Positions 7,619 to 13,328 of a stretch of 22,419 nucleotides of DNA are shown in pieces (the stretch's first letter is position 1; the number at the start of each line of letters is the position of its first letter). Source of the DNA: CAZCBN01 sp964496975 (lineage in GTDB: Bacteria; Planctomycetota; Phycisphaerae; Phycisphaerales; UBA1924); NCBI GenBank assembly GCA_964496975.1, contig CAZCBN010000049.1, forward strand, positions 1 to 22,419, given 5' to 3'. The position numbers and the translations under genes were made by a program. Below the pieces are notes generated by a model. The model worked only from the letters and a program-made list of their open reading frames with translations, made no database searches and was not told the DNA's origin.

Positions 7619-8170
7619 ATGACCGACCGCCATGCCATCTTCTCCGCCGGCCCCCTCGGTGCCTGGCGCATCACCAGCATCACCCCCTACCGCGGCGACA
7701 CCCTCCCCGCCGCGCAGCGCCTCGACCGCGCCGAGGCCGACGCCCTCCCCGCCAACCCCGCCCCCGCCTGGGCCCTCCGCGGCGTCCGCAGCAACCTCCG
7801 CTACACCAACACCCCCGAGCACGCCGCCCTCAACGCCAAGTCCGAGGGCCTGGGCCGCCCGGCCTCCACCCGCGCCGCCCTCCTGCCCATCACCAAGTCC
7901 GCCGCCTGGTGGGCCCTCGCCCAGGACGAGCGCCGCAACATCTTCGAAGAAACCTCCGCCCACATCGCCATCGGCATGCGCTACCTGCCCAACATCGCCC
8001 GCCGCCTCTACCACAGCCGCGACCTGGGCGAGCCCGTCGACTTCCTCACCTGGTTCGAGTTCGCCCCCGCCGACGAGCCCGCCTTCAACGACCTGCTCGC
8101 CGCCCTCCGCGCCACCCACGAGTGGACCTACGTCACCCGCGAGGTCGACGTCCGCCTCGACCTCGCCTGA
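7619..8170 (+). CDS. cld: Chlorite dismutase family heme protein, short (lineage II) type
   Basis: The 183-residue product matches the short lineage II chlorite dismutases, dimeric heme b enzymes that split chlorite into chloride and O2. Landmark residues line up with Nitrobacter-type Cld: proximal heme ligand His115 (in SAHIAIG), distal catalytic Arg128 (in PNIARRL) 13 residues later, and Glu168 (in THEWTYV) hydrogen-bonding to the proximal His, 53 residues after it. The sequence ERRNIFEE...RYLPNIARRLYHSRDLGEP followed by DFLTWFEF is characteristic; residue spacing is as I recall it from the family. The open frame extends upstream, but the ATG at 7619 has AGAGAGG 8-9 nt before it and gives the expected length. 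There is no signal peptide, so it is cytoplasmic. No chlorate or perchlorate reductase genes are nearby, so chlorite detoxification or another peroxide/heme role is possible. Confidence 0.85.
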   Translation: MTDRHAIFSAGPLGAWRITSITPYRGDTLPAAQRLDRAEADALPANPAPAWALRGVRSNLRYTNTPEHAALNAKSEGLGRPASTRAALLPITKSAAWWALAQDERRNIFEETSAHIAIGMRYLPNIARRLYHSRDLGEPVDFLTWFEFAPADEPAFNDLLAALRATHEWTYVTREVDVRLDLA

Positions 8171-8200
8171 GGCCCCAAGACCCAACGCGGGCAACGCACC

Positions 8201-8233
8201 AAAAAAGAAAACCCGGGCACCAGAGTGCCCGGG
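8201..8233 (-). terminator. Intrinsic terminator of ahcY
   Basis: CCCGGGCAC (8212-8220), loop CAGA, GTGCCCGGG (8225-8233): a perfect 9-bp stem. In the minus direction it is followed by TTTTCTTTTTT (8211-8201). It starts about 60 nt beyond the ahcY stop codon. On the plus strand no U-run follows, so it serves ahcY rather than the convergent cld gene. Confidence 0.9.
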
Positions 8234-8293
8234 ATGATCCACAACTCAGTTTCACGCCGCCTCGCCCCGGCCCCGCGGCCCGGGCGTCCCCGC

Positions 8294-9802
8294 TCAATAG
8301 CGGTAGTGCGACGGCTTGTACGGCCCGTTCACGCTCACGCCGATGTACTCCGCCTGGTCGGGACGGAGCTTCGTCAGCTTCACGCCCAGCTTGTCCAGGT
8401 GCAGGCGGGCGACCTCTTCGTCCAGGTGCTTGGGCAGCACCTTCACCTCGCGCGGGCTGTAGCTCTCGCTGTTCGTGTGCAGCTCGATCTGCGCGATCAC
8501 CTGGTTGGTGAACGACGCCGACATCACGAAGCTCGGGTGCCCCGTCGCGCACCCGAGGTTCATGAGCCGCCCCTCGGCCAGGATCAGGATGCTCTTGCCG
8601 TCCTGGTCCTCGAACACGAACTCGTCGTACTGCGGCTTGATGTTCACCCGCCGCACGTGCCGGTCCTTCAGCAGCCGCTCCATCTGCACCTCGTTGTCGA
8701 AGTGCCCGATGTTCGCGACGATCGCCTTGTCCTTCATCCGCCGCATGTGCTCGAGCGTGATGATGTCCTTATTGCCCGTCGTCGTGATGAAGATGTCCGC
8801 CGTCTCGATGTAGTCCTCGACGGTCTTGATCTCATACCCCTCCATCGCCGCCTGCAGCGCACAGATGGGGTCGATCTCCGTCACGATCACGCGGCAGCCC
8901 TGCCCGCGCAGCGCCTGGCAGCAGCCCTTGCCCACGTCGCCGTACCCGCACACCACCGCGACCTTGCCGCTCAGCATCACGTCCGTCGCGCGGTTCAGCC
9001 CGTCGATCAGGCTGTGACGGCACCCGTACACGTTGTCGAACTTGCTCTTGGTCACGCTGTCGTTCACGTTGATCGCCGGGAAGAGCAGCTCGCCCGCCTC
9101 GGCCATCTTGTAGAGCCGCTTCACGCCCGTCGTCGTCTCCTCGGAGACGCCGCGGACGCCCTTGGCGATCTTGCTCCACACGCCCGGGTGCGCCGCCAGC
9201 TCGTGCTTGATCAGCGCCACGATGTGGCCCCACTCCTCGGGGTCGTTCTGCGGGTTGTACGTCGGCATCACGCCGTCGCGCTCCGCCTGGTACGCCTTGT
9301 GCACCAGCAGCGTCGCGTCGCCGCCGTCGTCCAGGATCAGCGTCGGCCCGTCGTGCCCGGGCCACCGCAGCACCTGCGCCGTGCACCACCAATACTCCTC
9401 CAGCGTCTCGCCCTTCCACGCGTACACCGGCGTCCCCTGCGGCTTGTCGATCGTCCCGTTCGGGCCGACCACCACCGCCGCCGCCGCCGAGTCCTGCGTG
9501 CTGAAGATGTTGCATGACGCCCAGCGAACCTCGGCCCCGAGCGCCGTCAGCGTCTCGATCAAAACGGCCGTCTGCACCGTCATGTGCAGGCTGCCCGCGA
9601 TCCGCGCCCCCTTCAAGGGCTGCTTCGCCGCGTACCGCTCGCGCAGCGCCATCAGCCCCGGCATCTCGTGCTCCGCCAGGCGGATCTCTTTCCGCCCAAG
9701 CTCCGCGTCGGCCAGGTTCCGAACCTTGAAGTCCAGCACCCGCCCGCTCGCGGTCTTCACCATGTCCGCCGTCATGTTCGAGCTCTGCGTCATCGTCGTC
9801 AT
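8294..9802 (-). CDS. ahcY: Adenosylhomocysteinase (S-adenosyl-L-homocysteine hydrolase)
   Basis: AhcY is an NAD+-dependent cytoplasmic enzyme that hydrolyses S-adenosylhomocysteine to adenosine and homocysteine, relieving product inhibition of methyltransferases. The 502-residue protein carries the substrate-domain motifs GSLHMTVQTAVLIETL and ASCNIFSTQDSAAAA, the active-site NVNDSVTKSKFDN, the NAD-binding VCGYGDVGKG near residue 285, and the invariant C-terminus KPSHYRY. The long insert around PTYNPQNDPEEW places it with the roughly 470-490-residue bacterial enzymes. The ATG at 9802 is chosen because GGAG lies 8 nt upstream; the in-frame start at 9850 would add unrelated residues. It sits 198 bp downstream of the ArsR-methyltransferase regulator on the same strand, with an octamer repeat array between them and a strong terminator after it. 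Confidence 0.98.
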   Translation of the reverse strand: MTTMTQSSNMTADMVKTASGRVLDFKVRNLADAELGRKEIRLAEHEMPGLMALRERYAAKQPLKGARIAGSLHMTVQTAVLIETLTALGAEVRWASCNIFSTQDSAAAAVVVGPNGTIDKPQGTPVYAWKGETLEEYWWCTAQVLRWPGHDGPTLILDDGGDATLLVHKAYQAERDGVMPTYNPQNDPEEWGHIVALIKHELAAHPGVWSKIAKGVRGVSEETTTGVKRLYKMAEAGELLFPAINVNDSVTKSKFDNVYGCRHSLIDGLNRATDVMLSGKVAVVCGYGDVGKGCCQALRGQGCRVIVTEIDPICALQAAMEGYEIKTVEDYIETADIFITTTGNKDIITLEHMRRMKDKAIVANIGHFDNEVQMERLLKDRHVRRVNIKPQYDEFVFEDQDGKSILILAEGRLMNLGCATGHPSFVMSASFTNQVIAQIELHTNSESYSPREVKVLPKHLDEEVARLHLDKLGVKLTKLRPDQAEYIGVSVNGPYKPSHYRY

Positions 9803-9884
9803 CGCCAAATCTCCATGCCTAGTGGTTCGCCGTCCATCCCGCACGCCCACCCGCTCAACACCTCAAAGCCGTCCCACCCTCACT

Positions 9885-9980
9885 CCCCCAATGTCTTACT
9901 GCCTCGATGCCTTGCTGCCTAGATGCCTCGATGCCTAGATGCCTAGTTCCCTCGATGCCTAGATCCCTCAATGCCCCGCC
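9885..9980 (-). repeat. Intergenic 8-bp tandem repeat array (AGGCATCN), array 1
   Basis: About twelve degenerate octamers run head to tail in the spacer between the ArsR-type gene and ahcY. On the plus strand the units read GCCTCGAT, GCCTTGCT, GCCTAGAT, GCCTCGAT, GCCTAGAT, GCCTAGTT, CCCTCGAT, GCCTAGAT, CCCTCAAT. In the direction of transcription (minus) this is AGGCATCK repeated. The period of 8 is not a codon multiple and the reading frames through it look spurious. The same unit recurs at 13161-13264. Confidence 0.85.
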
Positions 9981-10000
9981 GCCTCTCCATCTCCCCACCC

Positions 10001-10999
10001 TCACCCCCTCACCCTCCCCGTCGCCGCAAACAACCCCGGCCCTTTCGCCTCCGCGTCCCCCGGCAGATGCCGCACCCGCGGCGTTTCAAACCCGTTCCGC
10101 GTCAAAAGGTCCACCATCTCCGCCTCGCCGAAGCCCAGGTGCTTGTGCCCCATCGCCGCACGAAACTCCGACCGCTCGTGCTTCACCATGTCCACCACGA
10201 GCAGCACGCCCCCGCCCCGCCCGCGACGAAGCACCCTCGCAAACTCCCGCACCGCCGCGTCGAGCCCTTCCACGTGGTGCAGCAGCAGGCTGCACACCAC
10301 CGCGTCCACCGCCCCCGCCTCCAGCGGCAGCGCCTCCGCCGACCCAAGCCGAAACTCCACCCGACCGCCCGTCGCCCCGCCCGTCAGCAGCCGCCGCCGC
10401 GCCGCCTCCAGCATGGGCTCGCTCTGATCGATCGCGATCACCCGCTCCACCACCGGCGCCAAAAGCTCCGCCGCGTTCCCTGTCCCGCACCCCACGTCCG
10501 CGACCACCCAGTCCGACGACACAAGCGACAGCAGCCCCCGCTCCGTGAAGCGATCCCCGAAGAGCTCGTTCCGGTACACGTCCCACTCGCCCGCGACGCG
10601 GCCGAAGAACGCCAAGCTGTCCGTCCGCCGGTCCGCCAGCACCGCCGCCAGCCGCCGCGCGTCCTCCTCAAACTCACCCGCCGCCGCCAACGGCTCACGC
10701 ACCGCGCGCCACAGCGACCGCGCATCCGCCGCCATGTCGTCGGGCGTCAGCCGGTAGTACGTCGCCGTCTTCGCGGTCCGCTTCGTCAGCCACAGCCCGT
10801 CCGACAGCACCTTCAAGTGCCGGCTCACCGTCGACTGCGGCAACTGCAACACCTTCGCCACCTCGCCGACCGACAGCTCCTCCGCCTCCAGCAACCGGAG
10901 CATCCGCAGCCGCATCGGGTCGCCAAGCTCGGCGAGCCGGCTAACAAGAAGATGGGCGGGGCTGGTTCCGTTCACCGTGGCTCCGGATCGGCCGAACAT
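10001..10999 (-). CDS. ArsR-family regulator fused to a SAM-dependent methyltransferase domain (SahR-like)
   Basis: The 332-residue protein has an N-terminal ArsR winged helix (residues about 15-85; recognition helix QSTVSRHLKVL) and a C-terminal class I methyltransferase fold. That fold includes motif I VADVGCGTG (166-174), the acidic IAIDQSEPML, and a VVCSLLLHHV strand. This architecture and a position next to ahcY match SahR, the S-adenosylhomocysteine-responsive regulator described in Proteobacteria. I infer that it senses SAH or SAM and controls ahcY, and perhaps metF. It lacks the Cys metal-sensor motif of true ArsR. The ATG at 10999 sits in a GGCCGA/TCGGCC hairpin without a ribosome-binding site; a GTG at 10975 with GGAG 5 nt upstream may be the real start, giving 324 residues. 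A promoter and palindrome lie at 11052-11090. Confidence 0.85.
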   Translation of the reverse strand: MFGRSGATVNGTSPAHLLVSRLAELGDPMRLRMLRLLEAEELSVGEVAKVLQLPQSTVSRHLKVLSDGLWLTKRTAKTATYYRLTPDDMAADARSLWRAVREPLAAAGEFEEDARRLAAVLADRRTDSLAFFGRVAGEWDVYRNELFGDRFTERGLLSLVSSDWVVADVGCGTGNAAELLAPVVERVIAIDQSEPMLEAARRRLLTGGATGGRVEFRLGSAEALPLEAGAVDAVVCSLLLHHVEGLDAAVREFARVLRRGRGGGVLLVVDMVKHERSEFRAAMGHKHLGFGEAEMVDLLTRNGFETPRVRHLPGDAEAKGPGLFAATGRVRG

Positions 11000-11040
11000 C
11001 GGCCGGCGGTGAACGTCATCGGCAGGTTCACCCCACCAGA

Positions 11041-11090
11041 TTCATCCGTTCATCCGGATATACGGTAGAAACATCAACCCCGTCCGTCAA
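11041..11090 (-). promoter_or_regulatory. Promoter with overlapping operator candidate for the ArsR-type gene
   Basis: On the minus strand TTGACG (11090-11085) and TACCGT (11067-11062) are 17 bp apart. Directly downstream, at the expected transcription start, is the palindrome ATCCGGAT (11052-11059), which overlaps two direct copies of TTCATCCG (11041-11048 and 11049-11056). A site over the start would suit repression, probably autoregulation by the ArsR-type protein; this is inference. Confidence 0.5.
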
Positions 11091-11104
11091 CCGACCGAGT
11101 CGCC

Positions 11105-11803
11105 CTACTCCCGCGGCGCCGGCTTCGCAAAGGTCGGCCCGATCACCCCACCCAGTTGGCGGGCCCGCTCGAGGTCCTTGGCGCGCACAGGCTCAATCCC
11201 GACCAGCACCCGAAGCGTCTCCAACTCCCGCGCCTCGTCGCCGATCGACTGGTACAGGTCCGCCAGCCCACGCCACCCCCGGGGTTCCGTGGGGGGGTCG
11301 ATCCGCGTCACCGTCGTAAACGCAATCTCCGCCTCGTCCGCCAGCCCCGCATACTCCGCCCCGCGCCCCAGCACCAGGAACGAATCCGCCGTCGGCCTCT
11401 CCGCCGCGCGGTCGCGCAGCATCCGCAGCGCGCTCTCCACCTCGCCTGCGTCGATCATCGCCTTGGCCAGCGCCTCCAGATACACCGGGTTCTGCGGCTC
11501 AACCTGGTGCGCGATCGTCAGGTGCTCTCGGGCTTCCTTCGACCGGCCGAGGGCCGCGAGCGTGCGCCCGACGTCGTAGTTCGCCTGCGGGCTCCCGGGC
11601 CGCACCGCGAGGTACGCCTCATACTGTTCCAGCGCCTCGGCGTAGTCGCCCCGCTCATACGCGGATCCGCCAACCGCCCGGGCCCGGTCGGGCGTCCACC
11701 CGCCGCTGCTGCCGCACCCCGAAGCCAACAAGGCCGCACCGGTGGTCAGGCCAGCGCACGCCACCGGGAACACCAAGGCCGACGTCAAGCGAGAACGGGT
11801 CAT
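11105..11803 (-). CDS. TPR-repeat lipoprotein
   Basis: A 232-residue exported lipoprotein. The signal sequence MTRSRLTSALVFPVACAGLT ends in a lipobox-like LASGC with the lipidated Cys at 30. After a Gly/Ser linker come about four tetratricopeptide repeats (for example GSAYERGDYAEALEQYEAYL, NYDVGRTLAALGRSKEAREHL, and YLEALAKAMIDAGEVESAL), a scaffold for protein-protein contacts at the membrane. No enzyme domain is present. The ATG at 11803 is chosen over 11977 because it gives the lipoprotein signal and has GGAG 8 nt upstream. Its start codon is separated by only one base from the proposed GTG start of the opposite-strand gene. The ArsR-type gene follows downstream with its own promoter. Partner and process are unknown. 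Confidence 0.8.
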   Translation of the reverse strand: MTRSRLTSALVFPVACAGLTTGAALLASGCGSSGGWTPDRARAVGGSAYERGDYAEALEQYEAYLAVRPGSPQANYDVGRTLAALGRSKEAREHLTIAHQVEPQNPVYLEALAKAMIDAGEVESALRMLRDRAAERPTADSFLVLGRGAEYAGLADEAEIAFTTVTRIDPPTEPRGWRGLADLYQSIGDEARELETLRVLVGIEPVRAKDLERARQLGGVIGPTFAKPAPRE

Positions 11804-12500
11804 CGTGAGCGCTCCAGAGGAACCGAATCTGGGCAGGGTATCGGCCAAACCGCCGCCCGTGGCCCAACCCTTCGCGATTCCCGCCGGCCCGCGCCACGCC
11901 GCCCTCGTGGAGCACCGCCTCCCCGACGGCACGCGGCACTGGGACTGGTTCATCGAGCGCCGGCCGCCGCAGGCCAACGCGCCGGTCGACGCGGCATCCG
12001 GCGTTGCGGCGCCGGACGAACGGCGCCTCGCGGCGTTCCGGGTCCAGACATGCCCTCTTCAGGGCTCGTCCCACCTCGTGACCGAGTTCACGGCCGAGCC
12101 CACGTCCGACCACCGCGCCGTGTATCTGCGACACACCGGCGAAGTCAGCGCGGGCCGAGGCGCCGTCCGGCCGGTCGCGGGCTGGGTGGTGGCTCACACC
12201 TCGTTTGCGGCCGTTTCGATGGCCGTCGTGCTCGAAGCAGATGGCATCCGGACGGTATATGTTGGGGTTTCGTGCCGACCCGGCGTCTGGCGATTCGTTC
12301 GCATCTGACGTCGCCGGCCCGGGTGGCATCGGGCACAAAGGTGTTGGGAAATCCGGGATCGGGCGGTAGCCTTTTCATGCCGGGGGTCGTGTCTTCTCGC
12401 CTCCGGCGGGGCCCACGCGCAGCGATGTTCTTTCGAGGCGACGCGAGGCCCCCCGCGGCCGGCGATGCAGCCCGCCGCTGGTCGGACGAATGCAAGGAGG
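11500..12500. other. Strand-composition and gene-direction switch (possible replication origin region)
   Basis: By eye, the plus strand is C-rich (C>G) in nearly every line before about 11.5 kb, mixed from 11.5 to 12.3 kb, and G-rich after about 13.2 kb, whatever the gene strand. Majority gene direction changes from minus to plus at the same point. Negative-to-positive GC skew is what an origin shows. No DnaA-box cluster or AT-rich unwinding region is visible in 11.0-12.6 kb, so the call is tentative. Confidence 0.3.
11805..12308 (+). CDS. LigD-phosphoesterase-like domain protein
   Basis: A protein of about 167 residues with two signatures I associate with a small family related to the 3'-phosphoesterase domain of LigD: an H-x-D/W-like core (LPDGTRHWDWFIE) and the block DHRAVYLRHTGEVSAGRGAV followed by RPVAGW. 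The final part (VVLEADGIRTVYVGVS) forms predicted beta strands. The family is mostly uncharacterised, and phosphoesterase activity should not be assumed. The start is uncertain: GTG at 11805 is used, because the next upstream ATG (11742) would overlap the opposite-strand lipoprotein gene by 62 bp. Neither has a clear ribosome-binding site. Base composition is mixed rather than strongly C- or G-skewed, unlike most neighbours. The 196-bp spacer after it (12309-12504) shows only a poor promoter-like TTGGGA/TAGCCT pair. Confidence 0.6.
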   Translation: MSAPEEPNLGRVSAKPPPVAQPFAIPAGPRHAALVEHRLPDGTRHWDWFIERRPPQANAPVDAASGVAAPDERRLAAFRVQTCPLQGSSHLVTEFTAEPTSDHRAVYLRHTGEVSAGRGAVRPVAGWVVAHTSFAAVSMAVVLEADGIRTVYVGVSCRPGVWRFVRI

Positions 12501-12504
12501 CCCG

Positions 12505-13152
12505 ATGCCGACGCAAGGAACCCACGGGGGACAGGGCGGTGTGCCACAGAGAATGAAACCGCTTCCGGCGACAGCGTCGCCCGGCGCACCGCTCATGGGC
12601 GACGACCCGCATCATGAGCTGGACGACGACCCGGAACTGGCGCACATCGGCGACTTTGCGCCCCCGCCGATCGACGTCGCCCCGCCCGCGGCCGAACACG
12701 CGGGGTACGAACCGCCGCGCTTCAAGCAGGGCGTCTCGGCGATCCAGCACGTGCCGCCGCTGGGCCCGCTGGCCGACCGGTTCCACGGCCACGAACACGC
12801 GGCGGCGCCCGCGGCCTCGGCGCCGAGCGCGGCGCCCCCGTCCCCCGCGGGCCTGCCGCCGGGGGTCGACCCTGTCTCGGGCAAACGCGTCGTCGCGTTC
12901 CGGCAGTCGCTCGGCGAAGGGGGCCACATGGCCCGCTGGAAGCGGCGGCCCAACGTGACCGGCACCGGCGCGATCCACGTCAAGAGTTTTCACTGCAAAC
13001 TCACCGGCGACAGCCTCGAGTTCCTGGACAACCAGATCAACGAATGGCTCGACGCCAACCCCGAGTACGAGGTGAAGATGGTCACCACGTCCGTCGGCGA
13101 ATGGACGGGCAAGACGAAGGAGCCGTGCTTGGTGGTGAATGTGTGGGTGTGA
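12505..13152 (+). CDS. Hypothetical protein, disordered N-terminus with compact C-terminal domain
   Basis: A 215-residue cytoplasmic protein I cannot assign to a named family. Residues 1-135 are rich in Pro, Ala, Gly and His and look disordered. The last 70 residues, from about IHVKSFHCKLTGDSLEFL to the end at VVNVWV, look like a small alpha/beta domain (helix around LEFLDNQINEWLD, then strands EVKMVTTSV and PCLVVNVWV), where conservation would be expected. The ATG at 12505 is selected because AAGGAGG lies 4 nt upstream, the best Shine-Dalgarno in the window; the in-frame 12490 ATG lacks one. An octamer repeat array begins 9 bp after its stop codon and separates it from asnB. Confidence 0.7.
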   Translation: MPTQGTHGGQGGVPQRMKPLPATASPGAPLMGDDPHHELDDDPELAHIGDFAPPPIDVAPPAAEHAGYEPPRFKQGVSAIQHVPPLGPLADRFHGHEHAAAPAASAPSAAPPSPAGLPPGVDPVSGKRVVAFRQSLGEGGHMARWKRRPNVTGTGAIHVKSFHCKLTGDSLEFLDNQINEWLDANPEYEVKMVTTSVGEWTGKTKEPCLVVNVWV

Positions 13153-13160
13153 GGGGGGGC

Positions 13161-13264
13161 AGGCATCCAGGCATCGAGGCAAAGAGGCAAAGAGGCATCC
13201 AGGCACCGAGGCAGCCGGGCAAAGAGGCATCGGGGTATCCAGGCGCCGAGGCACGCGGGCGTCG
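13161..13264 (+). repeat. Intergenic 8-bp tandem repeat array (AGGCATCN), array 2
   Basis: Thirteen octamers fill 104 bp between the 12505-13152 gene and asnB: AGGCATCC, AGGCATCG, AGGCAAAG (twice), AGGCATCC, AGGCACCG, AGGCAGCC, GGGCAAAG, AGGCATCG, GGGTATCC, AGGCGCCG, AGGCACGC, GGGCGTCG. The unit is the reverse complement of array 1 on the plus strand, so both arrays read AGGCATCN in their own direction of transcription, and each lies between two same-strand genes. Confidence 0.9.
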
Positions 13265-13314
13265 GGGGGCGGGGGTGCTTGCTGGAAAGTGCGGGGGGTG
13301 GTGGGGGGGCGGCC

Positions 13315-13320
13315 GATAGA
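13315..13320 (+). promoter_or_regulatory. GATAGA -10-like hexamer just before asnB
   Basis: GATAGA is followed by CGCGGGCG and the ATG at 13329, leaving 8 nt and no Shine-Dalgarno. The block CGATAGACGCGG is repeated almost unchanged before the gene at 20182 and its core appears in the glgP promoter. No clear -35 is seen in the G-rich DNA upstream. Confidence 0.4.
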
Positions 13321-13328
13321 CGCGGGCG

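Noticed and set aside
5583..7622. A 679-residue plus-strand open frame
   Set aside because: Opposite glgP, whose motifs and pyridoxal phosphate lysine are unmistakable; the plus frame is compositionally biased.
9803..9884. SAH riboswitch before ahcY
   Set aside because: I could not find the conserved core of the SAH riboswitch in the short leader; regulation is better explained by the ArsR-type protein.
9885..9980. Octamer array as a CRISPR
   Set aside because: The unit is 8 bp with no spacers and no cas gene in the window.
11000..12600. DnaA boxes supporting an origin
   Set aside because: No TTATCCACA-like or TTGTCCACA-like cluster was seen on either strand, so the origin call rests on skew and gene direction only.
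13044..13319. Short plus-strand frame through the octamer array
   Set aside because: It is made of repeat translation (period 8, not 3) and overlaps the end of the 12505-13152 gene.
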